11,954 nucleotides of DNA from Candidatus Saccharimonadota bacterium (GCA_013815785.1 JACDFO010000029.1:1-11954), one strand, 5' to 3'; counted from the stretch's first letter, positions 1 to 5,495 are shown. Numbers and translations are program-made. The notes: generated from the letters alone by a model not told the origin.

Positions 1-755
1 GCCGTATACTGCATCAAAAATTCAAAGCCGGTTTGTTCGAGGCAATACCAGTTAGTAGCGGCCAGGAAGATGTTGGGTCAAGCGAACATCGTGTACTTGC
101 CCGCAGTGCCGTTGCAGCCTCAGCAGTGCTGCTGAAGAATGAAAAATCCCTATTGCCATTGTCAAAAAATAGCGCACCCATACTGATTGCCGGAAGTGGG
201 GCTGATAACGTGGGGCGGCAATCTGGGGCCTGGACGATTGAATGGCAGGGTGTAGATGGTAATTGGATGCCAGGAGTGACTTCTATTTTGAAAGGACTGC
301 GTGAGGTTGCCGGCACTACACCTTTTGAATACGAAAAAAACGCTAATTTTAAGCCCGGTACAAGAGCCGGAGTTGCTATTGCTGTGGTTAGTGAAAAGCC
401 ATATGCGGAAGGCTTTGGCGATAACCCTAAACCTGGCCTCGATAAAGCCGATTTAGAAGTTATTGAACGCTTGCAAGCTATAAGCGACAATGTAATTATT
501 ATAGTCATTTCCGGGCGTCCATTATTGATAAGCGAACAGATAAGAAAAGCTGACGCAGTAGTGGCAGCATGGTTGCCTGGCAGCGAGGGTGCGGGCCTGG
601 CTGACGTGCTTTTTGGCAACCAGCCTTTTAGTGCCAAACTTCCCTTGCCTTGGCCAGCAAGTTTAAGCCAAGTCCCGATTAGTTTTGGTGGCAGAACTAA
701 TGACGGCTCTCAACCGTTATTTTACCGTGGTTTCGGCCTGTCAACCTCGTTATAG
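1..755 (+). CDS. Glycoside hydrolase family 3, C-terminal part (cut by window edge)
   Basis: This is the last 250 codons of a family 3 glycoside hydrolase (beta-glucosidase or beta-N-acetylhexosaminidase type), whose likely role is to remove terminal sugars from oligosaccharides or wall glycans. The frame is open from base 3 to the TAG at 753-755. It begins RILHQKFKAGLFE, the conserved helix that ends the GH3 catalytic barrel. Then come VLLKNEKSLLPL (the linker into the C-terminal alpha/beta sandwich), the Rossmann-like IVISGRPLL, and AWLPGSEGAGLADVLFG, the typical GH3_C signature. A fibronectin-III-like tail is absent, since the protein ends soon after the sandwich. The nucleophile aspartate lies in the missing N-terminal barrel, so substrate specificity and any signal peptide cannot be judged. 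An internal TTG or GTG start is not plausible, because homology continues to the window edge. The family call is firm; the exact activity is unknown. Confidence 0.88.
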   Translation, partial: RILHQKFKAGLFEAIPVSSGQEDVGSSEHRVLARSAVAASAVLLKNEKSLLPLSKNSAPILIAGSGADNVGRQSGAWTIEWQGVDGNWMPGVTSILKGLREVAGTTPFEYEKNANFKPGTRAGVAIAVVSEKPYAEGFGDNPKPGLDKADLEVIERLQAISDNVIIIVISGRPLLISEQIRKADAVVAAWLPGSEGAGLADVLFGNQPFSAKLPLPWPASLSQVPISFGGRTNDGSQPLFYRGFGLSTSL

Positions 756-766
756 GATTTTCATAA

Positions 767-788
767 TGGCTGGGGCGGAGGGATTCGA
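767..788 (-). repeat. 22-bp exact direct repeat of tRNA-Gln 3' end (copy 2 at 945-966)
   Basis: Bases 767-788 are identical to 945-966, which is the 3' end of the intact tRNA-Gln from CCA into the T-loop. Identity stops at both borders (A versus T before; CCTACC versus ACCCCC after). The two copies are 178 bp apart in the same orientation. Exact duplication of a tRNA 3' end is the usual footprint of site-specific integration, but a decayed tandem tRNA gene would leave the same repeat. No integrase or cargo lies between the copies. Confidence 0.8.
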
Positions 789-890
789 CCTACCTTTGGC
801 AGGCCCGAAACTACATCTTTCAAAACAAGTTTTGAAGAGTAGGTTTCCTTGCAACATGCCACTGGCATGTCTCACCCCGAATTTTTTCGG
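767..890 (-). other. tRNA-Gln-derived structured element with CCA end
   Basis: On the minus strand this stretch ends in a tRNA-Gln 3' end: positions 788-767 are identical to the 3' end of the intact tRNA-Gln nearby (T-loop part, acceptor 3' strand, discriminator G and CCA). The 5' part is not tRNA sequence. It is a run of hairpins: 877-881/886-890, a perfect 7-bp stem at 854-860/864-870, a long bulged stem at 807-826/830-847 (about 17 bp) and 789-794/798-803. A GGGGTG at 878-873 can pair with the acceptor 3' strand CGCCCC, giving a four-way junction that resembles a cloverleaf with oversized arms. No proper anticodon loop is seen, and the T-stem has mismatches if folded canonically. It lies downstream of the terminator of the intact tRNA, and no promoter of its own is obvious. 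It could be a decayed tandem copy, an integration scar, or a tRNA-like RNA. Confidence 0.5.
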
Positions 891-906
891 ATGTTCGAAT
901 CTCTCA

Positions 907-949
907 AGCCAACTAAAAAGCCCAGACGAGCTGAGCTCATTAGTTGGCT
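907..949 (-). terminator. Intrinsic terminator of tRNA-Gln inside a longer hairpin
   Basis: Read on the minus strand, AGCTCAG (937-931), a 5-nt loop, CTGGGCT (925-919) and a short T run (919-915) form a 7-bp stem with one G-T pair followed by U's, the standard layout of a Rho-independent terminator. It starts 8 nt after the CCA end of tRNA-Gln. It is nested in an outer perfect 10-bp stem (949-940 with 916-907). The 5' arm of that stem contains the last acceptor base, the discriminator and CCA of the tRNA, so the outer stem competes with the mature tRNA end. Confidence 0.65.
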
Positions 950-1019
950 GGGGCGGAGGGATTCGAACCCCCGAATGCCAGTACCAAAAACTGGTGCCTT
1001 ACCACTTGGCCACGCCCCA
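945..1019 (-). tRNA. tRNA-Gln (anticodon UUG), CCA encoded
   Basis: This is a complete 75-nt cloverleaf, including CCA. The acceptor stem TGGGGCG/CGCCCCA is fully paired. The D-arm is GCC-AAGTGGTAA-GGC. The anticodon stem CCAGT/ACTGG holds the loop TTTTGGT, which puts TTG at positions 34-36 (reads CAA, and CAG by wobble). The variable loop is CATTC, and the T-arm is GGGGG-TTCGAAT-CCCTC with one G-T pair. The discriminator is G73, followed by a genomically encoded CCA (947-945). It is transcribed from a promoter near 1167-1195 together with an upstream broken copy, and ends at the hairpin at 937-915. G73 and the UUG anticodon agree with glutamine identity. Confidence 0.96.
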
Positions 1020-1069
1020 ATATATTGTTTGCGTTTAGTTTTACACTGCGTTTAGGGCTTTTTGGCACT

Positions 1070-1142
1070 GAATGCCAGTACCATCTTATTATTTTGTTGT
1101 GTTACCACAACTGGTGGCGCCTTACCGCTCGGCCACGCCCCA
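1070..1142 (-). pseudogene. Broken tRNA-Gln copy (5' half intact, 26-nt insert, no T-arm)
   Basis: From 1142 downward the minus strand matches the intact tRNA-Gln: identical acceptor 5' strand TGGGGCG, bases TG, and a D-arm with two changes (GCCGAGCGGTAAGGC). After a 3-nt insertion it has the 5' side of the anticodon stem (CACCAGTT). A 26-nt segment (1108-1083) then replaces the three T's of the anticodon loop. It contains part of a neat hairpin, GTTGTG-GTAA-CACAAC (1111-1096). The match resumes with GGTACTGGCATTC (1082-1070), the 3' side of the anticodon stem and the variable loop, and then stops. There is no T-arm and no acceptor 3' strand, so it cannot fold as a tRNA. It sits between the promoter and the functional tRNA-Gln and should be part of the primary transcript. 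Confidence 0.75.
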
Positions 1143-1166
1143 CCGTCACTGATGAGTAACAGAGAG

Positions 1167-1195
1167 ATTTTAGCTTAGTTCTCTTGTAATGACAA
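1167..1195 (-). promoter_or_regulatory. Promoter of the tRNA-Gln transcript
   Basis: On the minus strand TTGTCA (1195-1190, 5 of 6 to the -35 consensus) is followed after exactly 17 nt by TAAAAT (1172-1167, 5 of 6 to the -10 consensus). Predicted initiation is near 1160, about 18 nt before the broken tRNA copy and about 140 nt before the intact tRNA-Gln. No better promoter is seen in the 50 nt between the two tRNA copies. Confidence 0.6.
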
Positions 1196-1224
1196 ACTTA
1201 GCTGACCTGCGTCTCAAAATCCCA

Positions 1225-1259
1225 CAAAAACACTCGGTCATTTGCAACAGCAAATAACC
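1225..1259 (-). terminator. Probable terminator of the small hypothetical gene
   Basis: The minus strand reads GGTTATTTGC (1259-1250), loop TGTT, then GCAAATGACC (1245-1236): a 10-bp stem with one T-G pair. It is followed after five bases by a run of T's (GAGTGTTTTTG). It lies 45 nt after the stop codon of the minus-strand small gene and before the tRNA promoter, so it would separate the two units. The gap between stem and T run makes it a medium-confidence terminator. Confidence 0.5.
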
Positions 1260-1303
1260 TGTCAAAAATTTCCAGTGTTTTATTAGAGGTTTTGAGCCTT
1301 GGG

Positions 1304-1531
1304 TCAGCTGGCGCGTAAGCTAAACTCACCTAGGTGTTGGATTCGGTTGTGGAGCTGATAAAGGTACATTTCTGCATCGTCTTGTGCAATATCGCCATGA
1401 TTAACAGCAAGCGTAACTTGTTCCCAGGCATTTTCTTCTATAACGTTTCTTTGGTCGGGGGTGAGCTCTGCTGGCTGAAGTCCATCACTAAAAACAAATG
1501 AGCCGGCGAAATTGCCATCAAAAACATTCAT
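1304..1531 (-). CDS. Small acidic hypothetical protein (75 aa)
   Basis: I do not recognise this family. The 75-residue protein is acidic and soluble with no signal peptide or membrane segment. A short N-terminal part (NVFDGNFAGSFVFSDGL) is followed by a helical segment beginning LTPDQRNVIEENAWEQV and continuing to the HNRIQHLGEF near the end. This looks like a small helical domain, perhaps for protein-protein contact. Several features support a real gene: AGAAGGA lies about 9 nt before the ATG, a promoter fits upstream (TTGACT-N16-CATAGT at 1607-1580), and a hairpin with T's follows the stop. It is divergent from the VanY-like gene and shares with it an intergenic region with a long inverted repeat. 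Function is unknown; I am fairly sure that it is coding. Confidence 0.65.
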   Translation of the reverse strand: MNVFDGNFAGSFVFSDGLQPAELTPDQRNVIEENAWEQVTLAVNHGDIAQDDAEMYLYQLHNRIQHLGEFSLRAS

Positions 1532-1579
1532 GTACTTTCCTTCTTACTGCAATTAAAGTTTATAACCCTCTGAACTCCC

Positions 1580-1607
1580 ACTATGCGCGCTTTTTTTACA
1601 GAGTCAA
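1580..1607 (-). promoter_or_regulatory. Promoter and RBS of the small hypothetical gene
   Basis: The minus strand has TTGACT (1607-1602, 5 of 6) and, 16 nt on, CATAGT (1585-1580, 4 of 6). Transcription would start near 1573, giving a leader of about 40 nt that contains the AGAAGGA ribosome binding site. Unlike the + strand genes across the intergenic region, this unit has a conventional leader. Confidence 0.45.
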
Positions 1608-1636
1608 GTGCTTTTGAACAACGTTTTTATTATTTG

Positions 1637-1796
1637 ATAGGACTCTCGCACTTTTCTACAGCCCCAGGCCTTTCCTGAGCGGCTATGAATTTCCATCTTT
1701 CTGTCAGTGTATCTTTGGCTACCCCTCCAGCAATCTAAAAGCTCATAACACACTCAGCCTAAACCTGTAATCTGCACAAAAGTGCAAAAGTCCTAT
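1637..1796. repeat. Split long-range inverted repeat between divergent genes
   Basis: The left arm is ATAGGACT-CTC-GCACTTTT (1637-1655). The right arm is AAAAGTGC-AAA-AGTCCTAT (1778-1796). The two 8-bp blocks in each arm are perfect reverse complements; only the central three bases fail to pair. The arms are 122 nt apart. The right arm lies over the -35 region of the VanY-like gene (its -10 is at 1807-1812). The left arm lies just upstream of the -35 of the divergent small gene. It could be a paired operator for DNA looping or the ends of a small mobile or palindromic element. No flanking target duplication is evident. The 122 nt in between holds no gene. Confidence 0.7.
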
Positions 1797-1806
1797 ATGA
1801 GTAAGC

Positions 1807-1812
1807 TATACT
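1807..1812 (+). promoter_or_regulatory. -10 box of the VanY-like gene (near-leaderless)
   Basis: TATACT (5 of 6) ends 9 nt before the ATG at 1822, so initiation about 7 nt downstream would fall at 1819-1822. No Shine-Dalgarno sequence is present (AAGCAT precedes the ATG). The -35 region is weak and lies inside the right arm of the inverted repeat. Confidence 0.5.
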
Positions 1813-1821
1813 GTTAAGCAT

Positions 1822-2703
1822 ATGAGGATTCTGGAGCCAAAACAGTTAAAAACTGAACGGCCTAAGCGTAAACATGGTGTATCTAAAATAGTCCCGATAA
1901 CTATCGTTTTGGCACTGCTGATTGGTTTAGGTGTATATGTGTACGCCTTGCGCTACGTGACATCGGCTCCTGTAGTTAATAATGAAACGATAGACGAAGA
2001 TACGCCACCGGTAGATGATCCGTTTTCGATTGTTCAAAAACCCTTAAAGCAGCTGAGTGGTGATGGCTTTAAGGATTTGTATCTTGCTGTTGCCTATCCG
2101 AACACACAAGAAATTGTTGATCCGCCACCTATCACGGGCAATTCTGGCGCTGATGCCAGGATTCGCGCTGCGGCTGAAGCGCGTGGCTACCGGCTAAGTC
2201 GAATTCCCATGGGTGCCATTGTAAAGCTCGAGAATGAGCCAAGGCTCGATGGAGATGATTTATTGCAAGCACTGGCAGCAAATGCTTGGTATAAGCTCAA
2301 AGACGCCGCCAGGCGTGACGGATTCCCCATCAGTTTGATTTCTGCATACCGCTCGCCTCAGTATCAGCGCGATTTGTTTACGCAGCGGTTGTTTGATAGA
2401 GGTGTTACTGCCGAACAGCTGGCCAGCGGTGCCGGTGATTCCGCCATAAACGCCGTGTTGGAAATAACTGCCGTACCAGGTTTTTCGAGGCACCACACTG
2501 GCTATACGGTGGATTTTTGGTGTGAAGATGGCAGTACTAGTTTCTTGGGGAGTAGTTGTTACAAATGGATTAGCGCCGATGGCTATAGAAAAGCCATGGA
2601 GTTTGGTTGGATTCCTAGCTATCCAGAGGGTGCCAGTGAGCAAGGGCCGGAGCCAGAGCCGTGGGAATACGTGTGGGTTGGCGACGCCGTCAGACAACAG
2701 TAG
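1822..2703 (+). CDS. Membrane-anchored D-alanyl-D-alanine carboxypeptidase, VanY type
   Basis: This 293-residue protein has a basic N-terminus, one membrane segment (about residues 22-45) and an acidic linker, so it is probably held on the outer face of the membrane. Residues 145-290 form a VanY/M15 peptidase domain, which trims terminal D-alanine from peptidoglycan stem peptides. Visible motifs are ISAYRSPQYQRDLF (substrate-binding YRS...Q), SRHHTGYTVD (residues 222-231), matching the S-x-H-x-x-G-x-A-x-D zinc motif with H224 and D231, and EPWEYVWVG (279-287), matching E-x-W-H. E279 fits the catalytic glutamate, but the usual zinc histidine is replaced by E282. Activity is therefore likely but not certain. 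The start at 1822 gives a good N-terminal anchor. The neighbours are an unknown membrane protein and envelope glycosyltransferases. Confidence 0.85.
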   Translation: MRILEPKQLKTERPKRKHGVSKIVPITIVLALLIGLGVYVYALRYVTSAPVVNNETIDEDTPPVDDPFSIVQKPLKQLSGDGFKDLYLAVAYPNTQEIVDPPPITGNSGADARIRAAAEARGYRLSRIPMGAIVKLENEPRLDGDDLLQALAANAWYKLKDAARRDGFPISLISAYRSPQYQRDLFTQRLFDRGVTAEQLASGAGDSAINAVLEITAVPGFSRHHTGYTVDFWCEDGSTSFLGSSCYKWISADGYRKAMEFGWIPSYPEGASEQGPEPEPWEYVWVGDAVRQQ

Positions 2704-2723
2704 TTTATTATCTAAAATGCTTA

Positions 2724-2732
2724 TGCTATAGT
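2724..2732 (+). promoter_or_regulatory. Extended -10 promoter before the gene at 2741 (leaderless)
   Basis: TGC-TATAGT matches the extended -10 form TGn-TATAAT, with 5 of 6 in the hexamer. The hexamer ends 8 nt before the ATG at 2741, so predicted initiation is at or next to the start codon. No Shine-Dalgarno sequence precedes the ATG (AAACGATT). It lies in the 37-nt gap after the VanY-like gene. Confidence 0.55.
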
Positions 2733-2740
2733 AAACGATT

Positions 2741-3343
2741 ATGGTAAAAAAATCTCAAAAAACCTTTAGAGTAACTCAGAAAAAAGTAATAGCAATCATG
2801 CTTGCTGCATTAATTATTGCAGGTATTGGCTACATAGCTTTTATGCAAAAAGTAATGCAAGTTAGAATTGACGAGCTTTCAACAATAAAAATTGGAATGC
2901 TGATATTAGAAGCTGAAGATAGTCTCAACAGCCCCATACTTACCGATGCGCAAACTGGTGATCGCTACATTCCTGAAGCAAGGCTACGGCTTCCTGCTAA
3001 CAGTTTTTCAGCTAATCGACTGAAATATTTCTACAGTGCCAAAAGTGGGGATACTCACGAAGAAGTGAGGCTTTCAAGTGTTGCTGCTGTTAATGCCCCA
3101 AGAGTTAAAATAATGAGCGCAACAAGTATTGAAAACTTATTTGAGGCTGTAGCGCAACTTCAAGCATGTTCACGAGGGTTTAGATTGACGTTTGAAAAGA
3201 TTGCTCAGCCTGAGGAGGATTTGACATTAGTTTTTGAAAAAAATTTAAAAGATGGTCGACTACTCAGTGTAAATGCTGAAGACAGTTGCAATACTCCCGA
3301 TTATTTTGATTTAGAGTATTTAAAACAAATAGATAGTTACTAA
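2741..3343 (+). CDS. Unknown single-pass membrane-anchored protein (200 aa)
   Basis: I do not recognise this family. A very basic N-terminus (MVKKSQKTFRVTQKK) precedes one hydrophobic segment (about residues 16-35, KVIAIMLAALIIAGIGYIAF). The topology is typical of an N-in anchor with the remaining 165 residues outside. The outer domain is mixed alpha/beta with two cysteines, in QACSRGF and EDSCNTPD, that could form a disulfide outside the cell. There is no catalytic motif I can name. Base usage is more AT-rich than in the flanking genes, which may hint at fast evolution or a different origin. It follows the VanY-like gene by 37 nt but has its own extended -10 box and probably a leaderless mRNA. 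An accessory or surface role near the wall peptidase is only a guess from position. Confidence 0.7.
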   Translation: MVKKSQKTFRVTQKKVIAIMLAALIIAGIGYIAFMQKVMQVRIDELSTIKIGMLILEAEDSLNSPILTDAQTGDRYIPEARLRLPANSFSANRLKYFYSAKSGDTHEEVRLSSVAAVNAPRVKIMSATSIENLFEAVAQLQACSRGFRLTFEKIAQPEEDLTLVFEKNLKDGRLLSVNAEDSCNTPDYFDLEYLKQIDSY

Positions 3344-3383
3344 AAAATCTCCTTCAGGCTTGCGTTTACATTTGCCGGTAACG

Positions 3384-3389
3384 TAAAGT
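3384..3389 (+). promoter_or_regulatory. Possible -10 box of the hydrolase gene
   Basis: TAAAGT (4 of 6) ends 7 nt before the ATG at 3397, the same spacing as in the neighbouring leaderless genes. A weak TTGCGT lies 18 nt upstream. AGGTGA directly abuts the ATG, which is too close for a normal ribosome binding site. If translation instead starts at the ATG at 3427, this would be an ordinary promoter with a short leader. Confidence 0.3.
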
Positions 3390-3396
3390 TAGGTGA

Positions 3397-4332
3397 ATGC
3401 CTAAAAACGTAGAGAAAACGGATATGGATAAACATATTCAACCACTGGTTATGAACGGCCTTCGCGGTCGAATGCTTTGCATACCTCCAAAAGCTAGTAA
3501 AAAGCGTGAGATTCTGCTTATTTATGGCCAGCATGCCAGTATCGAGCGAACGTATAGCTTGGCAGATGAATTTAGCAGATATGGCACCGTTACCCTGCCT
3601 GATTTGCCTGGTTTTGGCGGTATGGATGCACTATATAAAATCGGAATGAAACCAAACCTCGATGAAATGGCGGATTATTTGGCGGCCTTTGTAAAACTAC
3701 GCTACAAACGTAAACGTGTGAGTATTATTGGGGTTTCGTACGGATTTATTGTGGCTACGCGCATGCTGCAGCGCTATCCTGAGCTGGCTCGCAAGGTTGA
3801 TATTGTGGTTAGTATCGTCGGCTTTGCTCACTACGAAGACTTTATGTTCAAGCCGTCGACGCTTCGACTTATGCGCGCGACTACAAAACTGTTCAGTTTT
3901 ATGCCAACTGCCTGGTTTGCCAAAAATCTATTATTACGTGGCCCTTTTATTCGTGGTGCATATACCTTAGTAGCAGACAAACATGCGAAGTTTAAAGATG
4001 CAGGACCGGCCGAACGTAATAAGCGGATCAAATTCGAGATTATTCTATGGAAAATAAATGATATCCGTACGTATATGCACACGATAAACGGCATGCTGTA
4101 TTTGGATTTGTGCGATAAGACGGTTAAGTTGCCGGTCTACCATGTGAGTGTGGATGGCGATCAATATTTTGATAATTACAAAGTGGAACAGCATATGCGC
4201 GTTATATTTACAGATTTCAAGCTATTCCCAGCCAAACTTAACGCTCATATGCCAACCATCGTGGCATCATCTAAAGAAGTTGCACCTCTGATACCGCCTG
4301 GGCTTCGTTATCTTCTGTCAAAACCTGTATAA
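3397..4332 (+). CDS. Alpha/beta hydrolase fold protein
   Basis: This 311-residue protein carries the alpha/beta hydrolase plan. LLIYGQHAS is the oxyanion-hole strand, followed by DLPGFGG. The nucleophile elbow is GVSYG with Ser114. The acid is in SVDGDQYF (Asp253 or Asp255), and His284 is in LNAHMPT, so a full Ser-Asp-His triad is visible. The region between elbow and acid is long and rich in basic and aromatic residues (roughly 145-235), which suits a lid over a hydrophobic substrate. There is no signal peptide, so it should be cytoplasmic. The substrate is unknown, but its place just ahead of two glycosyltransferases makes a lipid or glycolipid ester (acyl hydrolase or acyltransferase) a fair guess. 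An alternative start is the ATG at 3427. Its stop codon overlaps the promoter of the next gene. Confidence 0.78.
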   Translation: MPKNVEKTDMDKHIQPLVMNGLRGRMLCIPPKASKKREILLIYGQHASIERTYSLADEFSRYGTVTLPDLPGFGGMDALYKIGMKPNLDEMADYLAAFVKLRYKRKRVSIIGVSYGFIVATRMLQRYPELARKVDIVVSIVGFAHYEDFMFKPSTLRLMRATTKLFSFMPTAWFAKNLLLRGPFIRGAYTLVADKHAKFKDAGPAERNKRIKFEIILWKINDIRTYMHTINGMLYLDLCDKTVKLPVYHVSVDGDQYFDNYKVEQHMRVIFTDFKLFPAKLNAHMPTIVASSKEVAPLIPPGLRYLLSKPV

Positions 4333-4333
4333 T
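4328..4333 (+). promoter_or_regulatory. Perfect -10 box before the first glycosyltransferase
   Basis: TATAAT is a full consensus match and overlaps the TAA stop of the hydrolase gene (4330-4332). It ends 10 nt before the ATG at 4344, so the leader would be about 3-5 nt, with no Shine-Dalgarno sequence. The -35 region is weak. It may act as an internal promoter for the two glycosyltransferases. Confidence 0.5.
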
Positions 4334-4343
4334 ACCCCTTAAG

Positions 4344-5495
4344 ATGTTACAAAATGAGCACGTGCGCCTCAAGATAGGTTTGGTTTGTCCATATAACATT
4401 ACAAAAGGTGGCGGAGTACAGGAAGGTATCTTGGCGATTCGGCATGAGCTTGCTGCCCGTGGCCATGATGCCAAAATTATAACTCCCCTTCCCAGAGATG
4501 TTAACGCACATGATTGGCCAGACGTTATATTTATTGGTACCGCTACAGATGTTAAATCACCGTTTGCTACAACGGCGCAGATATCCGTAAGTTTGAAAAA
4601 TGACGAAATAGAACGTGTACTGGCGCATGAGCATTTTGATGTTTTACACTTTCATGAGCCATGGGTACCCATGATGAGCCGTCAGTTACTGGGCAAAAGC
4701 GAGGGCATTAATGTTGCTACCTTCCACGCGCGTCTGCCAGATACGTTGATGAGCAAGACTATTGAGGCCGTCGTAACTCCATACACGAAGCCTTTGGTAA
4801 AACGGCTCGATGGTCTGACTGCTGTTTCAAACGCGGCCGCCGAGTATGTACAAGGCCTGACTAAGAAACCTATACACATTATTCCTAACGGTATCGACTT
4901 AAAAAAGTACAAAGCTGTGAACCAAAACCAGATTAACAAGCCTGAAAGCACAAAAACAATTTTGTTTATCGGACGGCTCGAGAAACGTAAAGGAGTCAAG
5001 TACCTATTAAAAGCCTTAGGATTAGTTCAGAAACAGATACCCGAGGTCCGACTCATAATTGCTGGCGAAGGTCCAGACCGCGAAAGACTGGAACTTTTAA
5101 CAGCTCAACTTAATTTAAAAAACGTTGAATTCAAAGGTTTTGTGGATGAAGCCACAAAGATGGAACTACTGAGGCAGGCTGATGTGTTCTGTTCACCGGC
5201 ACTATATGGCGAGAGTTTCGGCATAGTGCTGCTGGAAGCTATGGCAATGAATCTACCGATCGTCGCAGGTGATAACCCAGGCTACAAAGCCGTTTTGCAA
5301 GAAAGAGGCAAACTGTCGTTAGTGAGTCCTAAAAACACTGAAGCATTTGCTCGTCGTTTAGAAGTATTTCTAGAAGACGCAGAATTGCAAGCAATCTGGC
5401 GCAATTGGGCTAGCATGTACGTTAAAGCGTTCGATTATCCTAAAGTGGTCGATAAATACGAAGAACTTTATAGAGAGTTGTTAAAAGCACGATGA
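4344..5495 (+). CDS. GT4 glycosyltransferase, PimA-like (first of a pair)
   Basis: This 383-residue GT-B glycosyltransferase of family GT4 transfers a sugar from a nucleotide-sugar donor, probably GDP- or UDP-linked, to a lipid or glycan at the inner membrane face. The N-terminal domain has the loop GGGVQEGI, the acceptor motif HFHEPWVP and ATFHA. The linker has AVSNAAAEYV and IIPNGIDLKKY. The C-terminal domain has IGRLEKRKG (R211, K216, donor phosphate contacts), IIAGEGPDRE, and GESFGIVLLE with the E-x7-E pair E290/E298. The order and wording of these motifs are close to actinobacterial phosphatidylinositol mannosyltransferase PimA. That is a family resemblance only; the acceptor is not known here. 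There is no membrane segment. Its TGA overlaps the ATG of the next gene as ATGA, so the two are translationally coupled. Confidence 0.88.
   Translation: MLQNEHVRLKIGLVCPYNITKGGGVQEGILAIRHELAARGHDAKIITPLPRDVNAHDWPDVIFIGTATDVKSPFATTAQISVSLKNDEIERVLAHEHFDVLHFHEPWVPMMSRQLLGKSEGINVATFHARLPDTLMSKTIEAVVTPYTKPLVKRLDGLTAVSNAAAEYVQGLTKKPIHIIPNGIDLKKYKAVNQNQINKPESTKTILFIGRLEKRKGVKYLLKALGLVQKQIPEVRLIIAGEGPDRERLELLTAQLNLKNVEFKGFVDEATKMELLRQADVFCSPALYGESFGIVLLEAMAMNLPIVAGDNPGYKAVLQERGKLSLVSPKNTEAFARRLEVFLEDAELQAIWRNWASMYVKAFDYPKVVDKYEELYRELLKAR

Noticed and set aside
767..890. tmRNA (ssrA), suggested by a tRNA-like 3' end with CCA and several hairpins.
   Set aside because: It is far too short, has no tag reading frame, and lacks the conserved tmRNA 5' end; the 3' end is an exact copy of tRNA-Gln.
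1070..1142. Intron-containing functional tRNA, because the insert lies in the anticodon loop.
   Set aside because: There is no T-arm or acceptor 3' strand after the variable loop, so removing the 26-nt segment would not restore a tRNA. The insert is also too short for a self-splicing intron.
685..1159. Several overlapping plus-strand open frames of 68-117 codons across the tRNA region.
   Set aside because: They translate the GH3 end and the tRNA copies (recurrent W-G-R-R-D-S-N-P type peptides are antisense tRNA translations) and have no coding support.
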